Counted from the first letter of the stretch, positions 33,046 to 43,334 are shown. The stretch: 64,000 nucleotides of DNA from Rubritepida flocculans DSM 14296 (GCF_000425365.1 NZ_AUDH01000005.1:124001-188000), one strand, 5' to 3'. Notes: a model not told the origin generated them from the sequence alone. Numbers and translations: made by a program.

Positions 33046-33873
33046 ATGCGGCGCATCGCCCAGCCCGGCCCCGCGCCTGCGGCGCGCGCCGTCAGCGAGC
33101 CCTGCGCGGCGCGGCCCATCGTCGTGGACCTCCCCGCGGGGGCGCGGCTGCTCGATGCGCTCGCCGCGCTGATGGCGCGCGAGGGGGCGGAGGGGGGCAG
33201 TTTCACCCTGACCGGCGGCGCGCTGGACCCTTTCGGCTATGTGATGCCCGCCGCCTCGCCCGATGCCGCGCACGCCGCCTTCTACAGCGCCCCGCACCGC
33301 CCGCCGGGCGGCGGGCGGTGGGAGCGCGGGGCGGTCACGCTCGGTTGGCGCGGCGGCGCGCCCTTCTTCCACTGCCATGGGCTCTGGCGCGAGGCGGAAG
33401 GGGTGCGGCGCGGCGGCCATGTCCTGCCCGAGGAGAGCGTGATCGCCGCCCCCATGCGCGCCGAGGGGGTGCTGCTGCGCGGCGCGCGCTTCGAGGCCAT
33501 GCCGGACGCCGAGACGGGCTTCACCCTCTTCGAGCCGCGCCCGGGCGCGCTGGCCGCGCCCGCGCCGAACGCGCTGGCGCTGCGTCTGCGCCCCAACCAG
33601 GACGTGACGGCGGCGCTTTCGGGCCTTGCGCGCGGGGCGGGCTTCGCGCAGGCCGCCCTGCCCGGGGCGGTGGGCAGCCTGATCGGCGCGCGCTTCGCCG
33701 ATGGGCGCGTCACCGAGCCCTTCGCCACCGAGGTCTTCCTCGCGCCGGGCCCGCTCTCCGCCCCGCTGCGCGCCGGGCTGGTGGACATGGAGGGCGGGCT
33801 TGCGGAGGGCGTGCTGATCCCGGGCGAGAACCCGGTGCTGATGACGCTGGAGGCGGTGCTGCTGGCCGCATAG
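33046..33873 (+). CDS. PCC (DUF296)-domain protein, apparently duplicated domain
   Basis: A 275-residue protein with two PCC/DUF296-like units. The first (about residues 25-155) has GGSFTLTGGALDPFGYVMP and the metal-like histidine cluster FFHCHGLW. The second (about 180-270) has NALALRLRPNQDVTAALSGL and GAVGSLIGARF, a pattern recurring in single-domain bacterial PCC proteins. These proteins form trimers and some bind DNA in plants, but the bacterial role is unknown. Translation is coupled to the monooxygenase, so a role with the same substrate is likely. It converges on the Lrp gene. Confidence 0.75.
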   Translation: MRRIAQPGPAPAARAVSEPCAARPIVVDLPAGARLLDALAALMAREGAEGGSFTLTGGALDPFGYVMPAASPDAAHAAFYSAPHRPPGGGRWERGAVTLGWRGGAPFFHCHGLWREAEGVRRGGHVLPEESVIAAPMRAEGVLLRGARFEAMPDAETGFTLFEPRPGALAAPAPNALALRLRPNQDVTAALSGLARGAGFAQAALPGAVGSLIGARFADGRVTEPFATEVFLAPGPLSAPLRAGLVDMEGGLAEGVLIPGENPVLMTLEAVLLAA

Positions 33874-33901
33874 CGCGCGCCTGAACCCCCCGCCGCCCGT
33901 C

Positions 33902-34339
33902 TCACGCACGGATCACGGTGCGGATGGCGAAGCTCGACTGGATGCGCGCCACGCCGGGCATGCGCGAGAGCGCCTCCTTGTGGATGCGCTCGTAATCGGC
34001 CGCATCCCGCGCCTCCACGCGCAGCAGGTAGTCGGCGAGGCCGGTCATGAGGTGGCATTCGCGCACCTCGGGGCATTTGCGCACCGCCTCCTCGAAGCGG
34101 CGCAGATGCTCGTCGGTCTGCCGCTCCAGGGTGATCTGGACGATCACCACCACGCCCTCGCGGGGCGGGGCCTCGTCGAGCACCACGGTGTAGCCGCGGA
34201 TGATGCCGGAGCGCTCGAGCAGGCGCAGCCGGCGCAGGCAGGCGGAGGGGGAGAGCCCCACCGCCTGGGCGAGCTTCGCATTGGGCATGCGCGCGTCCTG
34301 GCGGAGCTGGCGGAGGATGGCGCGGTCCTTCTCGTCCAT
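33902..34339 (-). CDS. Lrp/AsnC-family transcriptional regulator, probable regulator of dadA
   Basis: A 145-residue feast/famine regulator. The N-terminal helix-turn-helix (MDEKDRAILRQLRQDARMPN then LAQAVGLSPSACLRRLRLLE, residues 1-45) is followed by the RAM/ligand-binding beta-sandwich with CPEVRECHLMTGLADYLLRV and the ERIHKEALSRMPGV tail. It is divergent from dadA with 130 bp between, the standard DadR/dadA layout, so I infer that it activates D-amino acid dehydrogenase in response to an amino acid such as alanine. Confidence 0.9.
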   Translation of the reverse strand: MDEKDRAILRQLRQDARMPNAKLAQAVGLSPSACLRRLRLLERSGIIRGYTVVLDEAPPREGVVVIVQITLERQTDEHLRRFEEAVRKCPEVRECHLMTGLADYLLRVEARDAADYERIHKEALSRMPGVARIQSSFAIRTVIRA

Positions 34340-34395
34340 TCGCAGAATCTCCGGAATCCCCGCATAAAGTGCGACATACTTGGTTCATCGCGCCA

Positions 34396-34441
34396 GATCT
34401 GCGCCGCTTGGGCCGGATCTGCGCCGGGCCCGCCGCTATCC
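34396..34441 (+). promoter_or_regulatory. dadA control region: phased direct repeats and -10 element
   Basis: The 11-mer GATCTGCGCCG occurs at 34396-34406 and 34416-34426, exactly 20 bp apart (two helical turns), ahead of a CTATCC -10-like hexamer at 34436-34441. The second repeat covers the expected -35 position. This fits binding by the adjacent Lrp-type regulator as an activator of dadA. The region nearer the regulator gene (34340-34385) is relatively AT-rich and likely holds its own promoter. Confidence 0.45.
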
Positions 34442-34469
34442 TTCCCGGCATCGGATGGCGGAGGCGGCG

Positions 34470-35729
34470 ATGCGGGTTCTCGTTCTCGGCGCGGGCGTGG
34501 TGGGCGTGACCAGCGCCTGGTATCTGGCGCAGGCGGGCCATGAGGTGACGGTGCTGGACCGCCAGCCCGGCCCGGGCCTCGAAACCAGCTTCGCCAATGC
34601 GGGCCAGGTCTCGCCGGGCTATTCCGCCCCCTGGGCGGCCCCGGGCATTCCCGTCAAGGCGCTGAAGTGGCTGATGATGCGCCACCGTCCCCTGGTGCTC
34701 TGGCCGAGCCTCGACCACGGGCTCTATGGCTGGCTCGCGCGGATGCTGGCGAACTGCACCGAGGAGGCCTATCGCCGCAACAAGTCCCGCATGGTGCGCC
34801 TCGCCGAATACTCGCGCGACTGCCTGCGCGATCTGCGCGCCGAGACGGGCCTCGACTACGACGCGCGCAGCCGCGGCACGCTGCAGCTTTTCCGCACCCA
34901 GAAGCAGCTCGATTCGGTGGGGGCGGACACGCGCGTGCTCGACGCCTTCGGCGTGCCCTATGAGCTGCTGGACGCGGCGGGCTGCGCGGCGGCCGAACCC
35001 GCGCTGGCCGCCGTCGCCGGAAAATACGTGGGCGGGCTGCGACTGCCGGGCGACGAGACGGGGGATGCCCACCTGTTCACCCAGCGCCTCGCCGCTCTCG
35101 CCGCCGCGCGCGGCGTGCGCTTCCGCTACGGCGAGAGGATCGAGGCCATCGAGGCCGAGGCGGGCCGCGTGCTGGGCGTGCGCACCGCCGCGGGCCGGCA
35201 TGCCGCCGACGCCTATGTGGTGGCGCTGGGCAGCTATGGCCCCGCGCTGCTGCGCCCGCTGGGCGTCTTCGTGCCGGTCTATCCGGTGAAGGGCTATTCG
35301 CTCACCCTGCCCGTCACGGATCCCGAGATGGCGCCCGTCTCCACCGTGATGGACGAGACCTACAAGGTGGCCATCACGCGGCTGGGCGAGCGCATCCGCG
35401 TGGGCGGCACGGCTGAGCTCGCGGGTTTCTCGCTGCGGCTGCGCGCGGCGCGGCGGGCCACGCTGGCGCATTCGGTGGGCGATCTCTTCCCCCGCGGGGG
35501 GGATCTCGCGCGCGCGAGCTTCTGGACGGGGCTGCGCCCCATGACGCCCGACGGCACGCCGGTGGTGGGCGGCACGCGCTACGCCAACCTCTTCCTCAAC
35601 ACCGGGCATGGCACGCTGGGCTGGACCATGGCCTGCGGCAGCGGCCGGCTGATCGCGGACATCGTGAGCCGGCGCCCGCCCGAGATCGCGCATGAGGATC
35701 TGGCGCTCGCCCGCTACGCGATGGCCTGA
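34470..35729 (+). CDS. dadA: D-amino acid dehydrogenase small subunit-type flavoprotein
   Basis: A 419-residue FAD enzyme oxidising D-amino acids (mainly D-alanine) to 2-oxo acids and ammonia, passing electrons to the respiratory chain at the membrane. The N-terminal [20 protein letters not shown] binds FAD, and [19 protein letters not shown] is characteristic of DadA. The C-terminal [19 protein letters not shown] is the FAD-binding end motif. ATG 34470 is chosen because the FAD motif starts at once and GGAGG lies 6 bp upstream; an ATG at 34455 would add five residues. Regulated presumably by the divergent Lrp protein. Confidence 0.94.
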   Translation: MRVLVLGAGVVGVTSAWYLAQAGHEVTVLDRQPGPGLETSFANAGQVSPGYSAPWAAPGIPVKALKWLMMRHRPLVLWPSLDHGLYGWLARMLANCTEEAYRRNKSRMVRLAEYSRDCLRDLRAETGLDYDARSRGTLQLFRTQKQLDSVGADTRVLDAFGVPYELLDAAGCAAAEPALAAVAGKYVGGLRLPGDETGDAHLFTQRLAALAAARGVRFRYGERIEAIEAEAGRVLGVRTAAGRHAADAYVVALGSYGPALLRPLGVFVPVYPVKGYSLTLPVTDPEMAPVSTVMDETYKVAITRLGERIRVGGTAELAGFSLRLRAARRATLAHSVGDLFPRGGDLARASFWTGLRPMTPDGTPVVGGTRYANLFLNTGHGTLGWTMACGSGRLIADIVSRRPPEIAHEDLALARYAMA

Positions 35730-35823
35730 AGCAGGCGGCCGCATGGCCGGGCGTGTCGCGCATCACGGCAAGCCGAAGCCGGGATGAGGGGGGGCATCAC
35801 GCCCCGGCCCGTAAACGCGGTCT

Positions 35824-35841
35824 CGGGCCGCGGAGGGCCCG
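35824..35841 (-). terminator. hairpin downstream of tRNA-Gln
   Basis: CGGGCC-N6-GGCCCG forms a perfect six-pair stem 26 bp beyond the 3' end of the tRNA gene. It may end tRNA transcription, or dadA transcription from the other side. No T-tract is visible. Confidence 0.3.
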
Positions 35842-35866
35842 GCGATGGACAGGCGGGTCGGAGGGG

Positions 35867-35940
35867 TGGCTGGGGGACCTGGATTCGAACCAAGGCTGCC
35901 CGGGTCAGAGCCGGGAGTTCTACCGCTAAACTATCCCCCA
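35867..35940 (-). tRNA. tRNA-Gln (anticodon CTG)
   Basis: Folds as a 74-nt tRNA on the minus strand: seven-pair acceptor stem TGGGGGA/TCCCCCA, D arm GTTTAGCGGTAGAAC, anticodon stem CCCGG/CCGGG around the loop CTCTGAC (anticodon CTG), and T arm with the GGTTCGAATCC core. The 3' CCA is encoded (35867-35869). It decodes CAG, the favoured Gln codon in this GC-rich genome. No integrase or duplicated 3' end is nearby. Confidence 0.96.
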
Positions 35941-36057
35941 AGCGGCGCGGGCGGCCTCATAGCAAAGCGCGCGCCGCCTGCCAACCCGCTTTGCGCTTGC
36001 GCCGCGGGAAAGGCTTCACGATGATGACATACGACACATGCTCAGGCCGCACCCCCC

Positions 36058-37083
36058 ATGCGCCCCTCCCTCGCCACCGCCTCGCCGCCGCGCGGGCTGC
36101 CGGCCCGCACCGCTCCCCCTGCCCCGCTTTTCGCGGCGCTCGATCTCGGGACCAACAACTGCCGGCTGCTGATCGGCGCGCCGAGTCGCGCCGGCATCCG
36201 CGTGGTGGAGAGCTTCTCGCGCGTGGTGCGGCTGGGCGAAGGGCTGGCCGCCAGCGGCAGCCTCTCCGAGGCGGCGATGGAGCGCACGCTCGCCGCGCTC
36301 GCCGCCTGCGCCGACCGGCTGCAGCGCCGCCCCGTGCGGCGGCTCGCCGCCGTGGCCACCGAGGCCTGCCGCCGCGCCGCGAACGGGCCCGCCTTCCTCG
36401 CCCGCGCCGAGGCCGAGACGGGGCTGCGCCCGCGCATCATCTCCGCGCGGGAGGAAGCGGAGCTCGCCATGGAGAGCTGCAGCCCCCTCCTCACGCCCGA
36501 GGACCGTCGGGCCATCCTCTTCGACATCGGCGGCGGCTCGACCGAGATCGCCTGGGTGCGCGCGGGGGCGCGGCCGGAGCTGATCGGCTACCTCTCGCTT
36601 CCCTGCGGCGTGGTGACGCTGGCCGAGGGCGAGGACTGCTTCTCGCCCCGCGGCTTCGCGAAGGTGGTGGAGACGATCACCGAGCGCCTCGCCGCCTTCG
36701 ACCGGCTGCACTGCATCGGCCAGGAAATCCGCCGCGGCGGGGTGCGGCTGATCGGCACCTCCGGCACGGTGACGACGCTGGCGGGGGTGGTGCTGAAGCT
36801 GCCGCGCTACAACCGCGCCCTGGTGGATGGCCGGCGCATCCCCGCCGAGGCGGCCGATGACGCGCTGGCCGAACTCTTCGCGCTGGGCCGGCGCGGGCTC
36901 ATGGCGCACCCCTGCGTCGGGCCGGAGCGGGCGGATTACGTGCTGCCCGGCTGCGCGGTCTATGCCGCCATCCGCCGCCTCTGGCCGGTGGAGGAGGTGA
37001 CGGTGGCCGACCGTGGGCTGCGGGAGGGGATGCTGATGCGCCTGATGCGCGGCGAGACGCGTGGTGCCGCGGGCCGGGGCTGA
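36058..37083 (+). CDS. Ppx/GppA-family exopolyphosphatase/guanosine pentaphosphatase (short form)
   Basis: A 341-residue member of the ASKHA phosphatase superfamily that hydrolyses polyphosphate and/or pppGpp. Motifs are ALDLGTNNCRLLIG (phosphate 1), VATEACRRAANG, and ILFDIGGGSTEIAW (phosphate 2, about residue 155), then IGTSGTVTTLAGV. It ends after the catalytic domains and lacks the C-terminal HD-like region of long Ppx enzymes, as is common in alphaproteobacteria. It precedes rlmE by 31 bp, a conserved neighbour pair. A short AT-rich stretch (36018-36045) upstream may contain its promoter. Confidence 0.9.
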   Translation: MRPSLATASPPRGLPARTAPPAPLFAALDLGTNNCRLLIGAPSRAGIRVVESFSRVVRLGEGLAASGSLSEAAMERTLAALAACADRLQRRPVRRLAAVATEACRRAANGPAFLARAEAETGLRPRIISAREEAELAMESCSPLLTPEDRRAILFDIGGGSTEIAWVRAGARPELIGYLSLPCGVVTLAEGEDCFSPRGFAKVVETITERLAAFDRLHCIGQEIRRGGVRLIGTSGTVTTLAGVVLKLPRYNRALVDGRRIPAEAADDALAELFALGRRGLMAHPCVGPERADYVLPGCAVYAAIRRLWPVEEVTVADRGLREGMLMRLMRGETRGAAGRG

Positions 37084-37114
37084 CGCGCCGCCCGCGCGCG
37101 CCTACACCCGCGCC

Positions 37115-37777
37115 ATGCCCCCCGGCCCCCGCAACACCCGCACCAGCCTTCGCAGTACGCGCGGGCGCAGCACCGCCTCGCAGCGCTGGCTCTCGCGCCA
37201 GCTCAACGACCCCTATGTGAAGGCGGCGAAGGCGGCGGGCTGGCGCTCGCGCGCCGCCTTCAAGCTGATCGAGCTGGACGACCGCTTCGGCCTCATCACC
37301 CCCGGCTGCCGGGTGGTGGACCTCGGCGCCGCCCCTGGCGGCTGGACGCAGGTGGCGCTGCGGCGCGGCGGGCCGGCGGCGCGGGTGGTGGGGCTCGACC
37401 TGCTGGAGATGGAGCCCATCCCCGGCGCCACCCTCCTGCGCGGCGATTTCCAGGAGGAGGCGGCCGAGGCCGCGGTGCGCGCCGCCCTCGACGGCCCCGC
37501 GGATCTCGTGCTCTCCGACATGGCGCCGAACACCACGGGCCACACCGCGACGGACCATCTGCGCATCATGGCGCTCGCCGAACTCGCGCTCGATTTCGCG
37601 CTGAAGGTGCTCCGGCCCGGCGGCGCCTTCGTGGCCAAGCTGTTCCAGGGCGGGGCGGAGCGCGAGATGCTCGCGCGGCTGCGCCGGCATTTCGCAGAGG
37701 TGCGCCACGCGAAGCCCCCCGCCTCGCGCAAGGAATCGGCCGAGACCTATGTGGTGGCCACGGGGTTCCGTCCCTGA
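37115..37777 (+). CDS. rlmE: 23S rRNA 2'-O-methyltransferase RlmE (FtsJ/RrmJ)
   Basis: A 220-residue methyltransferase that 2'-O-methylates a uridine of the 23S rRNA A-loop. The family features are all there: SQRWLSRQLNDPYVKAAKAA, WRSRAAFKL (catalytic Lys), VVDLGAAPGGWTQVAL (SAM site), LVLSDMAPNTTGH (catalytic Asp), FVAKLFQGG (Lys) and KESAETYVVA (Glu). ATG 37115 gives the normal basic N-terminal tail. It lies between ppx/gppA and guaB. Confidence 0.95.
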   Translation: MPPGPRNTRTSLRSTRGRSTASQRWLSRQLNDPYVKAAKAAGWRSRAAFKLIELDDRFGLITPGCRVVDLGAAPGGWTQVALRRGGPAARVVGLDLLEMEPIPGATLLRGDFQEEAAEAAVRAALDGPADLVLSDMAPNTTGHTATDHLRIMALAELALDFALKVLRPGGAFVAKLFQGGAEREMLARLRRHFAEVRHAKPPASRKESAETYVVATGFRP

Positions 37778-37796
37778 TCGGTCATGGCCCGCGCGC

Positions 37797-39370
<1,574 letters not shown>

Positions 39371-39525
39371 GGCGGGCCGCCCCCAGGGCTCAGGGAAGGC
39401 CGTCCCATCGGCACGGCCGCAGCGTGGGTGGGCCCGCCCCACCGCCATCGCCGGCGGCGGCAGCAGCGGCATCGCAAGCCCCCCCTCCCCCGCCGGGCGT
39501 GGCCCGGCCTCCGGAGGCGGGGCAT

Positions 39526-40188
39526 CTACACCAGCGGCGGCTCCGGCAGGCGCAGGAAATGGGCGGCCGCGGTGGCGCGGCCGAGCATGGCGCGCAGCGC
39601 CGGGTCCTGCTCCGCCGCGCCGCCCGTGATCACCTCCATCGGGACGAAGAACTCGTGCGCCTGGGGCGTCTGGGTGGAGGCGAAGGTCTCGTAGTGCGCC
39701 TCGCGCAGCGCGAAGAGCACGCGCGCATCGCGCACCGGCAGCACGAGCTCGTGCCGCGGCTCTGAGGTGAGGCAGCGCAGCAGCCGCCAGCGCGGGATGC
39801 GGCTGCCCTCCTGGGCGGGCTGCTGCAGCCACTCGAGCGGGCAGACCGCCAGCAGCGACCCCGTGGAGGGGGCGAAGCGCGAACGCTTGTCGAGCAGGTT
39901 CTGGTAGGTGCTGCAGGCCTCGATGCACAGGATGTCCACGTAGAGGTCGTCGGGCCTGTCGCTGAAATGGAGATAGAGGCCATCGGGCAGGGTGCGCAGG
40001 CGCTGGCTGCCCGGCACCTTGAGATAGGGCTGCACGACGGGGCCCGGATGGGGGCGCGCCTTGAGCCAGGTGCCGGGCTGCTTGACGGAAGGCTCGATGC
40101 CTGGCGGGCGCTGAGGCCAGACGCTCAGGCATTCCCGGACGCGACGGTCCAGCTCGAAGTGAGAGGACTTGCGGGCGACTGCAACCAA
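39526..40188 (-). CDS. hypothetical protein, no recognised family
   Basis: A 220-residue predicted cytosolic protein that I cannot assign. It starts at a TTG (40188) with GGAGG eight bases upstream; the N-terminus MVAVARKSSHFELDRR is basic. The central part has LPDGLYLHFSDRPDDLYVD then ILCIEACSTYQNLLDKRSRF, and the end is Ala/Leu-rich. No signal peptide or membrane segment. Codon use is similar to neighbours, so it looks genuinely coding. Its upstream region (40189-40350) is strikingly AT-rich with a perfect 20-bp palindrome, suggesting regulated expression. Confidence 0.7.
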   Translation of the reverse strand: MVAVARKSSHFELDRRVRECLSVWPQRPPGIEPSVKQPGTWLKARPHPGPVVQPYLKVPGSQRLRTLPDGLYLHFSDRPDDLYVDILCIEACSTYQNLLDKRSRFAPSTGSLLAVCPLEWLQQPAQEGSRIPRWRLLRCLTSEPRHELVLPVRDARVLFALREAHYETFASTQTPQAHEFFVPMEVITGGAAEQDPALRAMLGRATAAAHFLRLPEPPLV

Positions 40189-40310
40189 GGATGCGCCTCC
40201 ATGCCGATTTCACCACCGTAGATTGCAGGTAGCCGAAGATTTAAGTCCTGCACAAGCGGGAAGCAGAGGTTTTCGGCAAAAATTCCTTTGGATTCAATCA
40301 TCGTCTCGCA

Positions 40311-40330
40311 TAGGAATCTTTAGATTCCTA
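40311..40330. promoter_or_regulatory. perfect palindrome TAGGAATC-TTTA-GATTCCTA
   Basis: Two 8-bp arms flank a 4-bp centre in the AT-rich region upstream of the hypothetical gene at 39526-40188. The GATTC/GAATC core recurs nearby (GGATTC at 40290-40295), as expected for a repressor or activator with several half-sites. Confidence 0.55.
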
Positions 40331-40426
40331 GGTTCTTCAAGGAAGAAGCCGCGCGCCTTGCGACCGCAGTCCGCGCCGGGCCGCCCGGGGCCGCCTTCCC
40401 GCCCCTCGCCCGGGGCAGGCCCTATC

Positions 40427-40470
40427 GCCGGCCCCCATGCCGCCGGCCCCCATGCCGCCGGCCGCATGCC
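40427..40470. repeat. 15-bp tandem repeat, about 2.9 copies
   Basis: GCCGGCCCCCATGCC occurs at 40427-40441 and 40442-40456, followed by a degenerate 14-bp copy to 40470. It lies between recJ and the hypothetical gene in non-coding sequence. Confidence 0.75.
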
Positions 40471-40575
40471 GTGGGTTCGTGATGCAGCGCCCGGCGCTCG
40501 CGCCGGGGGGAACGCGCCCGCCGGGGCGGCGGGCGGCGGCGTGCCGAAACAAGGGGAGAACAGCGGCCAGCCGAA

Positions 40576-42336
40576 TCAGGCGGCCGCCGCGTCCCGGATC
40601 AGGAAGCTCGCGCCGGGCGTGTCGTTCCAGCGATCGGCCTTCAGCGTGCCGCACAGGTGCAGCGGCCGGCCGGGCGAGAGCAGCGCCGCCTCCAGCGGCG
40701 TCTCCCGCACGCGGAAGCACAGGGCCTTGATGCGCCCGCCCTCCTCGCCTTCCAGGAAGGCGCGCAGCGTCGTTCCGCCCTTGCCCACCAGCCCCGCCTT
40801 CACCACCCGCACCCGCGTCAGCGCCAGCAGCGGCTCCTCATGGCCCGCGCCATAGGGGCCGAGGCGCTCCAGGGTTTCGGCCGCCTCCGGCGTCGCTCCG
40901 CGCGCGGTCAGCGCGCCGTCGAGCCACAGTTCCGGCACATCGGGCAGGTCCGCCGCCGCCGCCAGGCGCTCGTCCAGATGCGCGTGCAGGGCGCGCAGCG
41001 CGTTCTGCTCGGCGGTGAAGCCCGCCGCCATGGCGTGCCCGCCGCCCGCTTTCAGCAGGCCTTTCTGGCGCGCCGCGATCACCGCCGCGCCGAGGTCGAG
41101 CCCCGGCACCGAGCGGCCCGAGCCCTTGGCCAGCCCCTCCGACAGCCCGGCCACGCAGGCGGGGCGGTTGAAGCGCTCGCGCAGCCGGCCGGCCACGATG
41201 CCCACCACCCCGGGGTGCCACCCCTCGCCCGCCACCAGCAGCACGGCATGGCCCGCGGCGCGCTGCGCCTCGGCCTGCGCCATGGCCGCGGCCAGCACCC
41301 CGGCCTCCACCTCCTGGCGCTGGCGGTTCACCGCGTCGAGCCGCTCGGCGATGGCGCGGGCCGCGACGGGATCCTCCTCCACCAGCAGGCGCAGGCCGAG
41401 GTCGGGCGCGCTGATCCGCCCGCCCGCGTTGATGCGCGGCCCCAGCAGGAAGCCGAGCGTATGGGCCGAGGGCGCCTCCCGCGCCCCGGCCACATCCAGC
41501 AGCGCCGCAAGCCCTGGCCGCGCCCGCCCGGCCATCACCCGCAGCCCCTGCGCGACGAAGGCGCGGTTCACGCCCAGGAGCGGCACCACGTCGCAGACCG
41601 TGGCCAGCGCCACCAGGTCCAGCGCCGCGCGCAGGTCGGGCTCGGGGCGGGCGGCGAAGAAGCCGCGCCGGCGCAGCTCCCGCTGCATCGCGACCGCGGC
41701 GAGGAAGGCCACCCCCGCGGCGCAGAGCTGCCGCAGCCCCGAGCGGTCGTCCAGCCGGTTCGGGTTCACCGCGGCGCGCACGCGCGGCGGCGGGCCCTCG
41801 GCCAGGTGATGGTCCAGCACCACCACATCGGCACGCCCATCAGCCCCGGCCAGCGCCTCATGCGCGGCGATGCCGCAATCCACGCAGACCACGAGCGTAT
41901 GCCCCGCCGCCACCAGCCGCTCGATGGCCGGCCCGTTGGGGCCATAGCCCTCGGCGATGCGGTCCGGCACATAGGGGGTGACGGCGCAGCCCAGCGCCCG
42001 CAGCGCCTCGGTCAGCAGCGCGCCCGAGCAGGCGCCGTCCACGTCGTAATCGGCGAAGACGGCCACCTTTTCGCCCCGCTCGGCGGCATCGGCGAGCCGG
42101 GCGGCGGCCGCGTCCATGTCGGTCAGCACCGAGGGGTCGGGCAGCAGGGCGCGCAGGGTGGGGGCGAGGAACTCCTCGGCCGCCTCGATGCCCACGCCGC
42201 GCGCGGCCATGATGCGCCCCGCGAGTTCGGGCAGGCCGAGCCGCTGCGAAAGCGCGGCGCCGAGCCGCGCATCCGTGGGGCGCCAGAGCCAGCGGCGCCC
42301 CGTCAGGCTGCGCTCGACCCCGAGCGCGGTGTCCAT
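40576..42336 (-). CDS. recJ: single-stranded-DNA-specific 5'-3' exonuclease RecJ
   Basis: A 586-residue DHH-family exonuclease for recombination and mismatch repair. Metal-binding motifs are VFADYDVDGACSG (motif I, about residue 95), VVLDHHLAEG (DHH motif, about 170) and the later GEGWHPGVVGIVAGRL and KAGGGHAMAAGFT of the DHHA1 domain. The C-terminal OB-fold region follows (VKAGLVGKGGTTLRAFLEG). Its ATG overlaps the glpX stop by one base (TGATG), so the two are co-translated. Confidence 0.95.
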   Translation of the reverse strand: MDTALGVERSLTGRRWLWRPTDARLGAALSQRLGLPELAGRIMAARGVGIEAAEEFLAPTLRALLPDPSVLTDMDAAAARLADAAERGEKVAVFADYDVDGACSGALLTEALRALGCAVTPYVPDRIAEGYGPNGPAIERLVAAGHTLVVCVDCGIAAHEALAGADGRADVVVLDHHLAEGPPPRVRAAVNPNRLDDRSGLRQLCAAGVAFLAAVAMQRELRRRGFFAARPEPDLRAALDLVALATVCDVVPLLGVNRAFVAQGLRVMAGRARPGLAALLDVAGAREAPSAHTLGFLLGPRINAGGRISAPDLGLRLLVEEDPVAARAIAERLDAVNRQRQEVEAGVLAAAMAQAEAQRAAGHAVLLVAGEGWHPGVVGIVAGRLRERFNRPACVAGLSEGLAKGSGRSVPGLDLGAAVIAARQKGLLKAGGGHAMAAGFTAEQNALRALHAHLDERLAAAADLPDVPELWLDGALTARGATPEAAETLERLGPYGAGHEEPLLALTRVRVVKAGLVGKGGTTLRAFLEGEEGGRIKALCFRVRETPLEAALLSPGRPLHLCGTLKADRWNDTPGASFLIRDAAAA

Positions 42337-43334
42337 CAGAGGATGGGCTTCACGCGGAAATTGTGGTGCCCCTCGACGTAGCGCACCGTGCCGGACTTGC
42401 TGCGCATCACGATGGAATGCGTCACCGCGCCCCCGGGAATGAGCCGCACCCCGCGCAGCAGCGGCCCGGTGGTGACGCCGGTGGCGGCGAACATCACCTC
42501 GCCCGCAGCCATCTCCTCCATGGCGAATTTCCGGTGCGGATCCTCCATCCCCATCTCGCGCGCGCGGGCCACCTGGGCCTCGTCCTCGAAGATGAGCCGC
42601 CCCTGCATCTGCCCGCCGATGCAGCGCAGCGCGGCGGCGGCCAGGACGCCCTCCGGCGCGCCACCCCAGCCGAGATACATGTCCACCCCCGTCTCGGGCT
42701 GGGCCACGGCGAGCACGCCGAACACGTCGCCGTCGGGGATGAGCATGAGCCGCGCGCCCGCGGCGCGGCAGGCCTTGATGATCTCCTTGTGCCGGTCCCG
42801 GTCGAGCACGCAGACGGTGAGCTCGCCCACCTCGCAGCCCTTGGCGGCGGCCAGCGCGCGCAGATTCTCCTCGGGGCTGCGGTCGAGATCCACCACGCCG
42901 GGCGGCAGGCCGGGGCCGACGGCGATCTTGTCCATGTACACGTCGGGCGCGTGCAGGAAGCCGCCGCGGGGGGCGAGCGCCACCACGGCCATGGCGTTGG
43001 GCCCGCCCTTGGCGGTGAGCGAGGTGCCCTCCAGCGGGTCCACCGCGATGTCGGCGCGCATCCCGCCGCCGGACTTGGCGTAGAGGCCCACCTTCTCGCC
43101 GATGTAGAGCATCGGCGCCTCGTCCATCTCGCCCTCGCCGATCACCACCGTGCCGTCGATGGCCACGCTGTCGAAGGCGCGGCGCATGGCCTCCACGGCG
43201 GCGCCGTCGGCGGCGTTCTTGTCCCCCTTGCCGACCCAGCGGCTCGCGGCCAGCGCCGCGGCCTCGGTGACGCGCACGAGTTCCAGCGCCAGGTTGCGGT
43301 CCACCTGCGCCTGGCGGGCTTCGGTCTCGCTCAT
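42336..43334 (-). CDS. glpX: class II fructose-1,6-bisphosphatase
   Basis: Dephosphorylates fructose-1,6-bisphosphate in gluconeogenesis. The 332-residue protein has LELVRVTEAAALAASRWVG at the N-terminus, metal/substrate motifs IDGTVVIGEGEMDEAPMLYI and AVDPLEGTSLTAKGGPNAM (about residues 60-115), and GWGGAPEGVLAAAALR near residue 225. These are the GlpX signatures. It sits between recJ and the SIMPL gene in a minus-strand run with hom. Confidence 0.96.
   Translation of the reverse strand: MSETEARQAQVDRNLALELVRVTEAAALAASRWVGKGDKNAADGAAVEAMRRAFDSVAIDGTVVIGEGEMDEAPMLYIGEKVGLYAKSGGGMRADIAVDPLEGTSLTAKGGPNAMAVVALAPRGGFLHAPDVYMDKIAVGPGLPPGVVDLDRSPEENLRALAAAKGCEVGELTVCVLDRDRHKEIIKACRAAGARLMLIPDGDVFGVLAVAQPETGVDMYLGWGGAPEGVLAAAALRCIGGQMQGRLIFEDEAQVARAREMGMEDPHRKFAMEEMAAGEVMFAATGVTTGPLLRGVRLIPGGAVTHSIVMRSKSGTVRYVEGHHNFRVKPIL

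Larger units (their letters stand above)
40189..40575. promoter_or_regulatory. 387-bp intergenic region, AT-rich half plus GC-rich repeat half
   Basis: No gene is visible. From 40210 to 40335 base composition falls well below the surroundings and contains AAAAATTCC, GGATTCAATC and the palindrome at 40311-40330, presumably the control region of the hypothetical gene reading leftward. The remaining part (40340-40575) is GC-rich and holds a short tandem repeat; it is the 3' flank of recJ. Confidence 0.5.

Noticed and set aside
35867-35940. tRNA-Gln considered as an integration site for a mobile element.
   Set aside because: No integrase, no direct repeat of the tRNA 3' end and no foreign-looking genes adjacent.
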